From CAZAPO01 sp044841755 (GTDB lineage: Bacteria > Bacteroidota > Bacteroidia > Flavobacteriales > Flavobacteriaceae), in contig JAXOFM010000004.1 in assembly GCA_044841755.1 (NCBI GenBank), positions 310,001 through 374,000 on the forward strand: DNA of 64,000 nucleotides. The letters are read 5' to 3'. Within the stretch, counting starts at the first letter, position 1; each line of letters begins with the position of its first letter. This document shows, piece by piece, positions 25,178 to 33,322 of this stretch. The notes beneath the pieces are model-generated. The model made no database searches. It saw only the letters and a list, made by a program, of their open reading frames with translations, and was not told the DNA's origin. Both the position numbers and the translations under genes were made by a program.

Positions 25178-26122
25178 ATGCTTAACAGAAGACATATTCG
25201 TATAAAAGTAATGCAGGTGATTTATGCTTTTAGCCAGGGAGAAGCTGATGATACCAAAAAGAATGAGAAATTCTTGTTACAAAGTATGGAGAATATGTAC
25301 AATTTGTACCTTTTAATTCTTTCTCTTTTAGCAGAGGTGCAAAGAAAGGCAGAAGATTACCAGAAAAAACTCCAGCAAAAGCATTTAGCAACATCAGAAG
25401 ATAGAAACCCTAACAAAAAGTTTGTGAATAATGAGCTTTTATTAATGCTTAGAAATAACTCATCTTTAAAAGAAGCACTAGAATCCAGAAAAATAAAAAA
25501 CTGGGAAATGGACGATGAATATGTTGAAGTGATTTTTAGAGCACTAATGGAAAGTGATCTCTATAAGGATTATATGGCTACTAAAACTTCTACATTTAGA
25601 GAGGATAAACAATTTGTTGTAGATATGTTTAAAGAAATTGTTGCGCCTAATGAGAAGTTATACGATTATCTTGAAGACAAGAACATTACTTGGTTAGATG
25701 ATCTACCAGTGATAAATACTACCATTGTAAAATTACTTAGAAAGACCAACCCTTCAACTAGCGAAGGTCATTTTGTACCAATGCTTTTTAGGGATGAAGA
25801 AGATAAAGAGTTTGGAGTAGATCTTTTAAAGAAAACTGTATTAAATCAATCTTCTTTGAGCACAGAGATTGAAGGAAAGACTGCTAATTGGGATAAAGAT
25901 CGAATTGCTAACATTGATTTTGTATTGTTACAAATGGCTATTTGTGAATTTCAAAAGTTTCCTTCTATTCCAGTAAAAGTTACCATAAATGAGTATTTAG
26001 AGATCGCTAAAGAGTATTCTACACCAAAAAGTAGCGTTTTTATTAACGGAATACTTGACAAATTAGTGAAAGAATATAGTGATAAAGGAACGTTAAATAA
26101 GGCTGGACGCGGACTGATGTAA
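25178..26122 (+). CDS. nusB: Transcription antitermination factor NusB, Bacteroidota long form
   Basis: Binds boxA RNA with S10 during rRNA transcription antitermination. At 314 residues it is about twice the E. coli size. The first residues RRHIRIKVMQVIYAFSQGE match the NusB start, a long inserted helical segment follows, and the C-terminal half (residues 200-300) carries the rest of the NusB fold: WDKDRIANIDFVLLQMAICEF, PSIPVKVTINEYLEIAKEYSTPKSSVFINGILDKL. This N-terminal expansion is normal for Bacteroidota. First gene of nusB-DUF1573-yajC, a gene order common in the phylum. Confidence 0.95.
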   Translation: MLNRRHIRIKVMQVIYAFSQGEADDTKKNEKFLLQSMENMYNLYLLILSLLAEVQRKAEDYQKKLQQKHLATSEDRNPNKKFVNNELLLMLRNNSSLKEALESRKIKNWEMDDEYVEVIFRALMESDLYKDYMATKTSTFREDKQFVVDMFKEIVAPNEKLYDYLEDKNITWLDDLPVINTTIVKLLRKTNPSTSEGHFVPMLFRDEEDKEFGVDLLKKTVLNQSSLSTEIEGKTANWDKDRIANIDFVLLQMAICEFQKFPSIPVKVTINEYLEIAKEYSTPKSSVFINGILDKLVKEYSDKGTLNKAGRGLM

Positions 26123-26179
26123 TGAAAATTTATTACATTTATGCCCGAAATAACCAAATTTAGAAAGAAAATAACCCAA

Positions 26180-26198
26180 AGTTTATCCAGAATAAACT
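26180..26198. promoter_or_regulatory. Short inverted repeat before the DUF1573 lipoprotein gene
   Basis: AGTTTAT and ATAAACT flank CCAGA; the right arm ends six bases before the ATG. It could be a small translational or RNA-stability hairpin. Weak on its own. Confidence 0.3.
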
Positions 26199-26204
26199 AT
26201 TAAA

Positions 26205-26747
26205 ATGAAAAGTATGAAAAAAATAATTTTAGGTTTAAGCGCATTATGTATGGTAGCTTTTACATCATGTAAAGAGGATGCTACAAGCAAAATCAAATCT
26301 GAGAATGTAAGTCAAGCAGCTGAAAGAGATGCAGTAGCTGGAGATTTCCCAGTATTAACTTTCGATAAGAAAGAGCATGATTTTGGAGAAATTGAAAACG
26401 GAACTCCTGTAGAAACAGTATTTACTTATACTAACACAGGAAAAGCTCCTTTAGTAATTTCTGACATCAAAAGTACTTGTGGATGTACTGTGCCTCAAGA
26501 CTGGAGTAGAGAACCATTAGAGCCAGGAGCTTCATCAAAATTTACAGTGAAGTTTAATGGTAAAGGAGCTAACAAAGTATCAAAAACTGTAACAGTAACT
26601 GCTAATACTGAAGCAGGTAAAGAAACAGTAAAGATTACTGCATTTATTAAAGGAGGAGCAACTACAGGTACTCCAATCCCTGCAAATACGCAAGCAGCAG
26701 TAAAGTCTAGCACTAAACCAGGTCACGAAGGTCATAACCACGATTAA
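26205..26747 (+). CDS. DUF1573 lipoprotein
   Basis: 180 residues. A lipoprotein signal ends at the lipobox TSC (residues 20-22: FTSCKED). The rest is a DUF1573 immunoglobulin-like domain: FDKKEHDFGEIENGTPVETVFTYTNTGKAPLVIS, then the conserved DIKSTCGCTVPQDW and PLEPGASSKFTVKFNGKG. A Gly/Ala-rich tail ends HEGHNHD, which might bind metal. The domain occurs widely in Bacteroidota surface proteins and has no defined activity. Sits between nusB and yajC, 9 bases before yajC. Confidence 0.9.
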   Translation: MKSMKKIILGLSALCMVAFTSCKEDATSKIKSENVSQAAERDAVAGDFPVLTFDKKEHDFGEIENGTPVETVFTYTNTGKAPLVISDIKSTCGCTVPQDWSREPLEPGASSKFTVKFNGKGANKVSKTVTVTANTEAGKETVKITAFIKGGATTGTPIPANTQAAVKSSTKPGHEGHNHD

Positions 26748-26756
26748 TTTTATTTA

Positions 26757-27038
26757 ATGGAAGCATTAGGACCTTATTTTCCTTTTATAGCAATGTTTGC
26801 TGTAGTGTATTTTTTTATGATTGCACCGCAGATGAAAAGAGCAAAACAGGAAAAGAAATTCGCCGCAGAATTAAAGCGAGGTGATAAAGTAATAACTAAG
26901 AGTGGAATGCATGGTAAGATTTTTGAACTAACTGATGCCAGCTGTGTGATAGAAACATCAGCAGGAAAGATCAAGTTTGAGCGATCAGCCATTTCCATGG
27001 AGATGAGTAAGAAACTTAATCAGCCAGCAAAAAAATAA
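26757..27038 (+). CDS. yajC: Preprotein translocase accessory subunit YajC
   Basis: 93 residues with one N-terminal membrane helix (PFIAMFAVVYFFMIAPQMKR) and the conserved cytoplasmic domain (KRGDKVITKSGMHGKIFELTDASCVIET). YajC associates with SecDF-YidC at the Sec translocon. End of the nusB operon, closed by a strong terminator that it shares with the convergent gene. Confidence 0.96.
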   Translation: MEALGPYFPFIAMFAVVYFFMIAPQMKRAKQEKKFAAELKRGDKVITKSGMHGKIFELTDASCVIETSAGKIKFERSAISMEMSKKLNQPAKK

Positions 27039-27039
27039 T

Positions 27040-27070
27040 AAAAAAGGCTTCTAATTTGGAAGCCTTTTTT
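27040..27070. terminator. Bidirectional terminator after yajC
   Basis: AAAAAAGGCTTC and GAAGCCTTTTTT pair around a seven-base loop. The A- and T-runs on both sides serve both convergent genes. Confidence 0.9.
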
Positions 27071-27072
27071 AA

Positions 27073-27672
27073 TTAACAGTTTTTATACTTATCATGTAAA
27101 CCAATGCCTTGAAGGATCATTGGTTTAATTTTTTCTAATCTACTTGTTTTGGTAGCTTCTCTTTTGGCAGAAGCTATATGCTCACAATATTCACGTTGTT
27201 TGTAAGGAGTTAAGCTTTCAAATGCATTCTGTAACTCTTTGTCATTATTTAACTCTACTTGTAACTCTGAAGGAATTATGGTTTCTTTTTTAGTTCTATC
27301 AGACTTTACTTCTTTACCAGCTTTTTGATTTTCAATAGCTTCTTTTACATATTGTAATAGTACTTTCTTATCAACCTCTTCAATAGAACTGAAATTAAGC
27401 TGACGCATAGCCTTTGTTTTGCCTTCTTGGGCGTTTCTTAAAATACCCAATTCATCTTTTAAAAACACACCTTGAAAAAACCACACACCAAAATGTTCTT
27501 TAAAAGCACCAATACCACAAACATTCTTTCCATTTATGGTGTAGGTTGGTATACTCCATTTAAGTGTTTCTACCAATTCTGTTTGTAGCATCACTTCACG
27601 TAATTGTGATAAAGCATCTGACCATTTTTCGTTGGTCTCTATATATTCTTTAACAGAGGTTACTTTTTTCAT
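27073..27672 (-). CDS. YdeI/OmpD-associated, DUF1801-containing protein
   Basis: 199 residues with two parts. Residues 1-115 are a DUF1801 (YdhG-like) domain: VETLKWSIPTYTINGKNVCGIGAFKEHFGVWFFQG and KAMRQLNFSSIEEVD. Residues 135-190 carry the YdeI/OmpD-associated motif: LQVELNNDKELQNAFESLTPYKQREYCEHIASAKREATKTSRLEKI. The combination is typical of iron-related YdhG-like and stress proteins of unknown mechanism. Cytoplasmic. Downstream of pepT by 23 bases, so probably cotranscribed. Confidence 0.85.
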   Translation of the reverse strand: MKKVTSVKEYIETNEKWSDALSQLREVMLQTELVETLKWSIPTYTINGKNVCGIGAFKEHFGVWFFQGVFLKDELGILRNAQEGKTKAMRQLNFSSIEEVDKKVLLQYVKEAIENQKAGKEVKSDRTKKETIIPSELQVELNNDKELQNAFESLTPYKQREYCEHIASAKREATKTSRLEKIKPMILQGIGLHDKYKNC

Positions 27673-27695
27673 TTACAATGATTTTAAATAAATAC

Positions 27696-28937
27696 TTACT
27701 TATATTTAGAAGCTGTCAATTCCGCAATCTTACAAATTACTTGCGTAGCTTTTAAAATGCTTTCCACTGGTACATACTCATAACGCCCATGAAAGTTGTG
27801 CCCACCAGCAAAAATATTAGGGCATGGTAATCCCATATAACTTAATTGTGAACCATCAGTACCTCCACGAATGGCTTTAATTAAAGGTTTAATATCAAGC
27901 TGTTTCATAGCTTCTTCTGCAATATCTACAATATGCATTACAGGTTCAACCTTTTCTTTCATGTTGTAATATTGATCGTTCATTTCTAAAGTAACTACTT
28001 CTTTACCATATTTGGTATTTATTTCATCAGCTACTTTTTGCATTAAAGCTTTACGAGCTTCAAACTTGTCTCTATCATGATCTCTGATGATATATTGAAT
28101 CTCACTTTCTTCAACTTCTCCCTTCATTTGCGTTAAATGGAAAAAGCCTTCATAGCCTTCAGTATTTTCTGGTGTTTCTCTTTTTGGTAAGGAATTAATA
28201 AACTCAGAAGCGTAGTACATAGAATTTACCATTTTCCCCTTAGCATATCCAGGATGCACAATTTTTCCGTGAAAAGTCAGTTTTGCTCCAGCAGCATTAA
28301 AATTCTCGTATTCTAGCTCACCTACTTGACTTCCATCCATAGTATAAGCCCAATCTGCTGCAAACTTCTCTACATCAAATTTATGTGCACCACGACCTAT
28401 TTCTTCATCTGGAGTAAATCCCACTTTAATTTCTCCATGCTTTATTTCAGGATGTTGAATTAAGTATTCCATAGCACTCACTATTTCACAAATACCTGCT
28501 TTATCATCTGCACCTAGAAGAGTGGTTCCGTCTGTAGTAATTAATGTTTCTCCTTTATAGAGTAACAAGTCTTCAAAATAGCTAGGCGACAGTATAATAT
28601 TTTCTTCTTCACTTAGTATAATATCCGAACCGTCATAATTCTCAATAATTTGCGGATTAACATTTGCTCCTTTAAAATCTGGAGAAGTGTCAAAATGAGA
28701 AATAAACCCAATGGTAGGCACTTCATGAGTTACATTACTTGGTAGCGTTGCCATGATATAAGCATTTTCATCAATGGTAACATCACTTAACCCAATAGCT
28801 TTTAGCTCATCAACAAGCTTGTTAGCTAAATTCCATTGCTTTTGTGTGCTCGGTGTAGTATTACTTTCAGGATCACTTTCAGTGTCAATCTTTACATAGC
28901 TTATAAATCGATCAACAATTCTATTTCTGTCTAACAT
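27696..28937 (-). CDS. pepT: Peptidase T (tripeptide aminopeptidase)
   Basis: A cytoplasmic M20B metallopeptidase that releases N-terminal residues from tripeptides. About 413 residues. The two-zinc site is seen in GFISHFDTSPDF (His and Asp of motif 1), LGADDKAGICEI (bridging Asp) and FTPDEEIGRGAHKF (catalytic Glu plus ligand Glu). GGTDGSQLSYMGLPCPNIFAGGHNFHG carries the last His. The ATG at 28937 is chosen: it gives LDRNRIVDRFISYVKID, and an in-frame Met at 28985 would lie on top of the promoter elements. Confidence 0.95.
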   Translation of the reverse strand: MLDRNRIVDRFISYVKIDTESDPESNTTPSTQKQWNLANKLVDELKAIGLSDVTIDENAYIMATLPSNVTHEVPTIGFISHFDTSPDFKGANVNPQIIENYDGSDIILSEEENIILSPSYFEDLLLYKGETLITTDGTTLLGADDKAGICEIVSAMEYLIQHPEIKHGEIKVGFTPDEEIGRGAHKFDVEKFAADWAYTMDGSQVGELEYENFNAAGAKLTFHGKIVHPGYAKGKMVNSMYYASEFINSLPKRETPENTEGYEGFFHLTQMKGEVEESEIQYIIRDHDRDKFEARKALMQKVADEINTKYGKEVVTLEMNDQYYNMKEKVEPVMHIVDIAEEAMKQLDIKPLIKAIRGGTDGSQLSYMGLPCPNIFAGGHNFHGRYEYVPVESILKATQVICKIAELTASKYK

Positions 28938-28954
28938 GTTCAATGGATTTCTTT

Positions 28955-28985
28955 CAAAAATAGATAACACTTCAAGAAAGCACAA
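28955..28985 (-). promoter_or_regulatory. pepT promoter
   Basis: On the minus strand, TATTTTTG (28962-28955) preceded by TTG (28985-28983) with a 20-base spacer. It supports the downstream start for pepT. Confidence 0.65.
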
Positions 28986-29023
28986 GCTTTAAAATGTTTC
29001 TTTTTTTATGGTAGAATTTGATG

Positions 29024-29031
29024 TATTTTTG
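29024..29031 (+). promoter_or_regulatory. -7 box (TATTTTTG) of pyrD
   Basis: TAnnTTTG match 17 bases before the chosen pyrD ATG. A -33 element at normal spacing is not clear. Confidence 0.5.
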
Positions 29032-29048
29032 CAGGCAAATTATTGCTG

Positions 29049-30080
29049 ATGTACAAATTACTGATTCGCCCAATTTTGTTTTGCTTCGACCCTGAAAAAG
29101 TACATCATTTTACCTTTTCATTTATTAAGTTTATTTCGAAGATTCCACTAGTGCCTTCAATTATTAGAGGAATGTATCAGGTAAATAATAAATCTTTGGA
29201 AAGAGAGCTTTTTGGATTGAAATTTAAAAATCCTATTGGCTTAGCTGCTGGATTTGATAAAAACGCGGTATTATATAATGAGCTGGCAAATTTTGGTTTC
29301 GGTTTTGTAGAAATAGGAACTGTGACTCCTAAAGGTCAAGAGGGTAACCCAAAGAAACGATTATTTCGCTTAAAGTCTGATAAAGGAATCATCAACAGAA
29401 TGGGCTTTAATAATGAAGGATTAGAAGCTGCTATTGATAAGTTAAAAAAGAATAAAGGCAAAATAATTATTGGAGGAAATATTGGAAAGAATACTGCCAC
29501 TAAACCTGAAGATTACACCAAAGATTATTTAGTCTGTTTTGAAGCACTGCATCCTTACGTAGATTATTTTGTGTTGAATGTAAGCTGTCCTAACGTTGGT
29601 AGTCATGCTAAACTTACTGATAAGGATTATCTGGAGGAATTAATTGCTGCTGTTCAGAAAATTAATAATGACAAGCAAACGCAACGACCAATACTTCTGA
29701 AAATAGCTCCAGATCTAAATAAAATTCAACTGGATGAGATTATTGAGCTTGTTGCTAATACTAAAATTGATGGTGTGATAGCATCAAATACTTCAGTGTC
29801 AAGAGAAGGTCTTAAAACTTCACAAGATACTTTATCGACAATTGGTAATGGAGGGCTTAGCGGACAGCCTATAAAAGATAAGAGTACTCAAGTGATTAAG
29901 TATCTTACTGAAAAAAGTAACAAGGCTTTTCCAATTATTGGAGTAGGAGGTATTCACTCAGCTCAAGATGCATTAGAGAAGATAAACGTTGGAGCAGATC
30001 TAGTACAGATTTACACTGGTTTTATCTACGAAGGTCCAAGATTAATAAAGTCTATTAATAAAGCAATTTTAAAGGGCTAG
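29049..30080 (+). CDS. pyrD: Dihydroorotate dehydrogenase (quinone), class 2
   Basis: Oxidises dihydroorotate to orotate in pyrimidine synthesis and passes electrons to membrane quinone. About 343 residues. An N-terminal amphipathic helix (LLIRPILFCFDPEKVHHFTF) anchors class 2 enzymes. The barrel has NPIGLAAGFDKNA, FVEIGTVTPKGQEGNPKKRLFRL, and NVSCPNVGS, whose Ser is the class 2 catalytic base. SNTSVSRE and GVGGIHSAQDALEKINVGADLVQIYTGFIYEGP form the FMN phosphate site. TTG and CTG codons just upstream (29043, 29046) are in frame, but ATG at 29049 gives the usual N-terminus. Convergent with the next gene, 2 bases apart. Confidence 0.95.
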   Translation: MYKLLIRPILFCFDPEKVHHFTFSFIKFISKIPLVPSIIRGMYQVNNKSLERELFGLKFKNPIGLAAGFDKNAVLYNELANFGFGFVEIGTVTPKGQEGNPKKRLFRLKSDKGIINRMGFNNEGLEAAIDKLKKNKGKIIIGGNIGKNTATKPEDYTKDYLVCFEALHPYVDYFVLNVSCPNVGSHAKLTDKDYLEELIAAVQKINNDKQTQRPILLKIAPDLNKIQLDEIIELVANTKIDGVIASNTSVSREGLKTSQDTLSTIGNGGLSGQPIKDKSTQVIKYLTEKSNKAFPIIGVGGIHSAQDALEKINVGADLVQIYTGFIYEGPRLIKSINKAILKG

Positions 30081-30082
30081 AT

Positions 30083-31030
30083 TTAATTTATAATAATCTT
30101 TTTTATGGAAGTTTCGCCTAAACTACCTGAAGTAAGTTTAATTAAATAGATTCCTGGATTAAGATGAGATATGTCTAAAGTCATTAATTGTTGATTACTA
30201 GGATACACAATTTCATGCACTTTACTTCCCAAAATGTTGTAAAAATCTAACTGCTCAATAGTATGTGAATTTGGCTTTATTATTGAAACAATCCCTGTTT
30301 TATTTGGATTTGGGTAAATTTTTGTTTCGCTTAAAGAAGTTATACTATTTGTTGATAATGTAGAGGAATTGTACGTAAATGTTATTGTTGCCATCTTATT
30401 TCCATTTATTGGGAAACCATTAATCATTGAAACAGCAACTGGAGTATTGGGACTATTACTAGAAGTATAATCTATACCATCATCAGTTCCTGCGTCATAA
30501 GCAAAAACATCCATAGTAAAAGTATCTTTCCAACCATTATTTATTGAAGGGTTCCCACTTCTTAGGTTTAAGCTGTTAACAGCAATAAACCAGTCAGGGC
30601 TAGGTGCTACCATGGACACTAAAGTCACTAAAGGAAAATCCTCACTAACAGTAATGTTCATAAAACCTGCCATTGAATTATTACCAGCAAATGGTGAAAA
30701 TCCATCTTGCAATAATTGATCTGCACGATTAGCAGAAATCACTGCATTTATCTCATTAATAATTTCAGTATTATCTCCTCTTTCAGCTACATCTTTAATG
30801 CCTGTTGTAGCAAAAGTTCCTAAGCTAACAAATTCATCAGGGGTGTTATGTGTAGCACCTATTAAATTTGACCAATGCGCACTTCCCGGTAAAGAAGAAT
30901 GATCTGTTACATTCCATATAGTAGTAACAGAAACATCATAATTAGCAGTTGATTGCGCATGAGCTTGTAAAAAGAGTAATGGAAATAGAATTAGAGTAAT
31001 TGAGCGAAGTGAGTGTGTAATTTTTTTCAT
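30083..31030 (-). CDS. Spondin-domain secreted protein with T9SS sorting domain
   Basis: About 315 residues from the ATG at 31030, the one that opens a signal peptide (LRSITLILFPLLFLQAHAQ); the longer frame would add 20 unrelated residues. Residues about 25-215 match the spondin N-terminal domain: YDVSVTTIWNVTDHSSLPGSAHWSNLIGATHN, VAERGDN, then PSPDWFIAVNSLNLR and VFAYDAGTDDGIDYTS, the metal-site segment of spondins. The end is a type A T9SS domain (IYPNPNKTGIVSI, LDFYNILGSKVHE, GIYLIKL, final KKIIIN). Exported by Sec then T9SS, probably surface-attached. Ligand unknown. Confidence 0.88.
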   Translation of the reverse strand: MKKITHSLRSITLILFPLLFLQAHAQSTANYDVSVTTIWNVTDHSSLPGSAHWSNLIGATHNTPDEFVSLGTFATTGIKDVAERGDNTEIINEINAVISANRADQLLQDGFSPFAGNNSMAGFMNITVSEDFPLVTLVSMVAPSPDWFIAVNSLNLRSGNPSINNGWKDTFTMDVFAYDAGTDDGIDYTSSNSPNTPVAVSMINGFPINGNKMATITFTYNSSTLSTNSITSLSETKIYPNPNKTGIVSIIKPNSHTIEQLDFYNILGSKVHEIVYPSNQQLMTLDISHLNPGIYLIKLTSGSLGETSIKKIIIN

Positions 31031-31133
31031 AGTCAATAGCTTTACTATATTTAGTATTGAAAAACTGAAAACCTTACACTTAAGAAACATTTCAACATTA
31101 AAAATATGCTATTTATATTAGAAGTTTTTAATT

Positions 31134-31141
31134 TAAATTTG
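31134..31141 (+). promoter_or_regulatory. -7 box (TAAATTTG) four bases before the HMG-CoA lyase gene
   Basis: TAnnTTTG match ending four bases before the ATG at 31146, so a transcript would be leaderless or nearly so. -33 element unclear. Confidence 0.45.
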
Positions 31142-31145
31142 CCTA

Positions 31146-32009
31146 ATGTCAAAGCCTATTAAGATAATTGAATGCCCACGAGATGCTATGCAAGGGATAA
31201 AGGAATTTATTCCTACGGAGCAAAAAGTGCAGTTCATTCAATCTCTATTACGAGTAGGTTTTGATACTATAGACTTTGGAAGTTTTGTTTCGCCTAAGGC
31301 TATTCCGCAAATGGCAGATACTGCTGAGGTATTGTCCAAACTAGATCTTTCAAAAACAGAAAGTAAGCTTCTAGCTATTGTAGCAAATGTTAGGGGAGCT
31401 AATGATGCGAGCCAGCATAAGGAAATAGATTATTTAGGCTTCCCATTTTCTATTTCAGAGAATTTTCAGATGCGTAATACACACAAAACTATAGCCCAAT
31501 CTGTTATAGTTTTAGAAGAGATCTTGAATATTGCTGACAGGAGTGACAAAGAAGTAGTTGCATACCTGTCTATGGGGTTTGGTAACCCTTATGGAGATCC
31601 TTGGGGTGTTGATATCGTTGCCAATTGGACAGAAAGACTTAACAAAATGGGAGTAAAGATTCTTTCATTAAGTGATACTATTGGAAGCTCGACTTCAGAA
31701 ACCATTGAATATTTGTTTTCTAATTTAATCCCTGCATATCCTAACATTGAGTTTGGTGCGCATTTACACACTACACCTTCTTCATGGTTTGAGAAAGTAG
31801 ATGCTGCATACAAGTCTGGTTGTAGAAGATTTGATGGTGCTATTCAAGGTTTTGGAGGTTGCCCTATGGCAAAGGATGAGCTGACTGGTAATATGCCAAC
31901 CGAGAAACTACTGTCTTATTTCACAACCAAGCAAGTTAATAATTTAAATGCCTTAAGCTTTGAAAGTGCTTATAATGAGGCATCTAAAATCTTTTCGAAA
32001 TACCACTAA
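31146..32009 (+). CDS. Hydroxymethylglutaryl-CoA lyase
   Basis: Splits HMG-CoA to acetyl-CoA and acetoacetate, the last step of leucine breakdown. 287 residues, a TIM barrel of the HMGL-like family: ECPRDAMQGIKEFIPTEQKVQFI with the substrate-binding Arg-Asp, DFGSFVSPKAIPQMADT, SLSDTIGSS, and the His pair in GAHLHTTPS. The active-site loop reads GFGGCPMAKDELTGNMPTE, with its catalytic Cys. No other leucine-degradation gene is adjacent. It is followed by the porin-operon promoter region. Confidence 0.92.
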   Translation: MSKPIKIIECPRDAMQGIKEFIPTEQKVQFIQSLLRVGFDTIDFGSFVSPKAIPQMADTAEVLSKLDLSKTESKLLAIVANVRGANDASQHKEIDYLGFPFSISENFQMRNTHKTIAQSVIVLEEILNIADRSDKEVVAYLSMGFGNPYGDPWGVDIVANWTERLNKMGVKILSLSDTIGSSTSETIEYLFSNLIPAYPNIEFGAHLHTTPSSWFEKVDAAYKSGCRRFDGAIQGFGGCPMAKDELTGNMPTEKLLSYFTTKQVNNLNALSFESAYNEASKIFSKYH

Positions 32010-32034
32010 AATCTTTTTTATTTTTATTTAAAAT

Positions 32035-32065
32035 AAATCTAAATAAAGTTTGTTTATTTAGATTT
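32035..32065. promoter_or_regulatory. 13-base perfect palindrome over the -33 box of the porin operon
   Basis: AAATCTAAATAAA (32035-32047) and TTTATTTAGATTT (32053-32065) flank GTTTG. The spacer contains TTTG, exactly the -33 element of the promoter behind it, so a dimeric repressor bound here would block transcription. No T-run follows, so it is not a terminator. Candidate operator for a metal-responsive (Fur- or DtxR-like) regulator; identity is inferred only from the neighbouring genes. Confidence 0.6.
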
Positions 32066-32079
32066 GGATACTACTTTTG
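32049..32079 (+). promoter_or_regulatory. Promoter of the porin/FMN-binding operon
   Basis: TTTG (32049-32052), 19-base spacer, TACTTTTG (32072-32079): a near-ideal Bacteroidota promoter, 46 bases before the porin ATG. Confidence 0.75.
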
Positions 32080-32125
32080 CACCGTCAATTTAATTTTTAT
32101 TTATAAAGAGTCTAAATTAAAACAA

Positions 32126-33304
32126 ATGAAAAAAACTTTATTAAGTTTATTGTTATTTACATCAATTTTAAGCTTTTCACAGACCGTTCAAGATAGTATT
32201 ACATTTGACCCTCAAAAACAACAAAATGCAGCCCAAAGAATTTTATCGGGGAATTATGGAAAATCTGTTACAGTTGGGGCCTATGGAGAAATAACCTATA
32301 ACCAACCAGAGGCTGATAATGGAGAATTAGATGTTCAACGTCTTGTGCTATTGTTTGGTTATAAGTTCAATGAAAAAACACAGTTCGTAACTGAAATTGA
32401 ATTTGAACATGTGGAAGAGGTTTATGTGGAACAGGCCTTTGTAAATTATAATGTAGGCAGTAACGTAAGTCTACGCGGTGGTTTAATGTTAGTCCCAATG
32501 GGTATAGTAAATGAGTTTCATGAACCTACTACTTTTAATGGTACGGAGAGACCAGCTGTAGACAATGTAATTGTTCCTACAACATGGAGAGAAATAGGTT
32601 TTGGTGTTACCGGTCGTTTTTCTGATTTATCAATAGGTTACCAAGCTTATGTTTTTAATGGTTTCAAATCTACATTCGCAGATGGTAATAATGGAATAGC
32701 AGGGTATTTAAAAGGTAGTAATGGTTTAAGAGGAGGAAGGCAAAAGGCTATTAAGTCAACTATTGATAGTCCTACATTTTCTACAAAAATTGATTTTTAC
32801 GGGATACCAGGATTACGTTTAGGAGCATCAGGATATTTTGGTAAAACTCAAGCTGCTGATGAAATTGAAGATGTTGATGGGGCTAATATTGGCATAGTTA
32901 TGATTGGGCTGGATGCTCGATATGCCTATAAAAGGTTTACCGCTAGAGGTCAATATATTTATGCATCGTTAAGTGATACAGAAGCTTATAACGATCTAAC
33001 AGGAAAAGATTTAGGTAGTGGTTTAATGGGGTATTACGGAGAAGTGGCTTACAATTTGTTACCACAAAATAACGAGCAACGATTATTTGCATTTTTACGC
33101 TATGAGAACTATGATACACATGCTGATACAGATGGAAGTTTAGTGCGTAATGATGCCTATAATAGAACTGATATAACAACAGGTCTTAGCTATCATATTG
33201 CACCAGGAGTTGTGGTTAAAGGTGATTACCAGTTTAGAGATAATAAACTTTCAGGGTCTGAAGTTCCAAACAGATTAAACTTTGGAATTGGTGTTTGGTT
33301 TTAA
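32126..33304 (+). CDS. Outer membrane porin (phosphate-selective porin O/P-like)
   Basis: 392 residues with a signal peptide (ending LSFSQ) and a run of amphipathic strands that ends with an aromatic residue (RLNFGIGVWF), the C-terminal signature of an outer membrane beta barrel. GAYGEITYNQ, LVLLFGYKFNEKTQFVTEIEFEHVEEVYVEQAFVNY and LRGGLMLVPMGIVNEFHEPTTF are typical of the OprO/OprP-like porin superfamily in Bacteroidota; the last segment precedes an RP...NVIVPTTWRE constriction-like loop. Phosphate specificity cannot be assumed: the cluster context (FMN-binding protein, ferritin) points rather to metal or redox chemistry. First gene of the operon. Confidence 0.85.
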   Translation: MKKTLLSLLLFTSILSFSQTVQDSITFDPQKQQNAAQRILSGNYGKSVTVGAYGEITYNQPEADNGELDVQRLVLLFGYKFNEKTQFVTEIEFEHVEEVYVEQAFVNYNVGSNVSLRGGLMLVPMGIVNEFHEPTTFNGTERPAVDNVIVPTTWREIGFGVTGRFSDLSIGYQAYVFNGFKSTFADGNNGIAGYLKGSNGLRGGRQKAIKSTIDSPTFSTKIDFYGIPGLRLGASGYFGKTQAADEIEDVDGANIGIVMIGLDARYAYKRFTARGQYIYASLSDTEAYNDLTGKDLGSGLMGYYGEVAYNLLPQNNEQRLFAFLRYENYDTHADTDGSLVRNDAYNRTDITTGLSYHIAPGVVVKGDYQFRDNKLSGSEVPNRLNFGIGVWF

Positions 33305-33310
33305 AACTTT

Positions 33311-33318
33311 TAAATTTG
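33311..33318 (+). promoter_or_regulatory. -7-like box (TAAATTTG) four bases before the FMN-binding gene
   Basis: TAnnTTTG match in the 18-base gap after the porin, ending four bases before the ATG at 33323. It may be an internal promoter or chance in AT-rich DNA. Confidence 0.35.
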
Positions 33319-33322
33319 CAGC

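Noticed and set aside
32035..32065. The palindrome as a terminator of the HMG-CoA lyase gene
   Set aside because: It is AT-only except at the centre and has no T-run behind it, and it carries the -33 element of the next promoter; the operator reading fits better.
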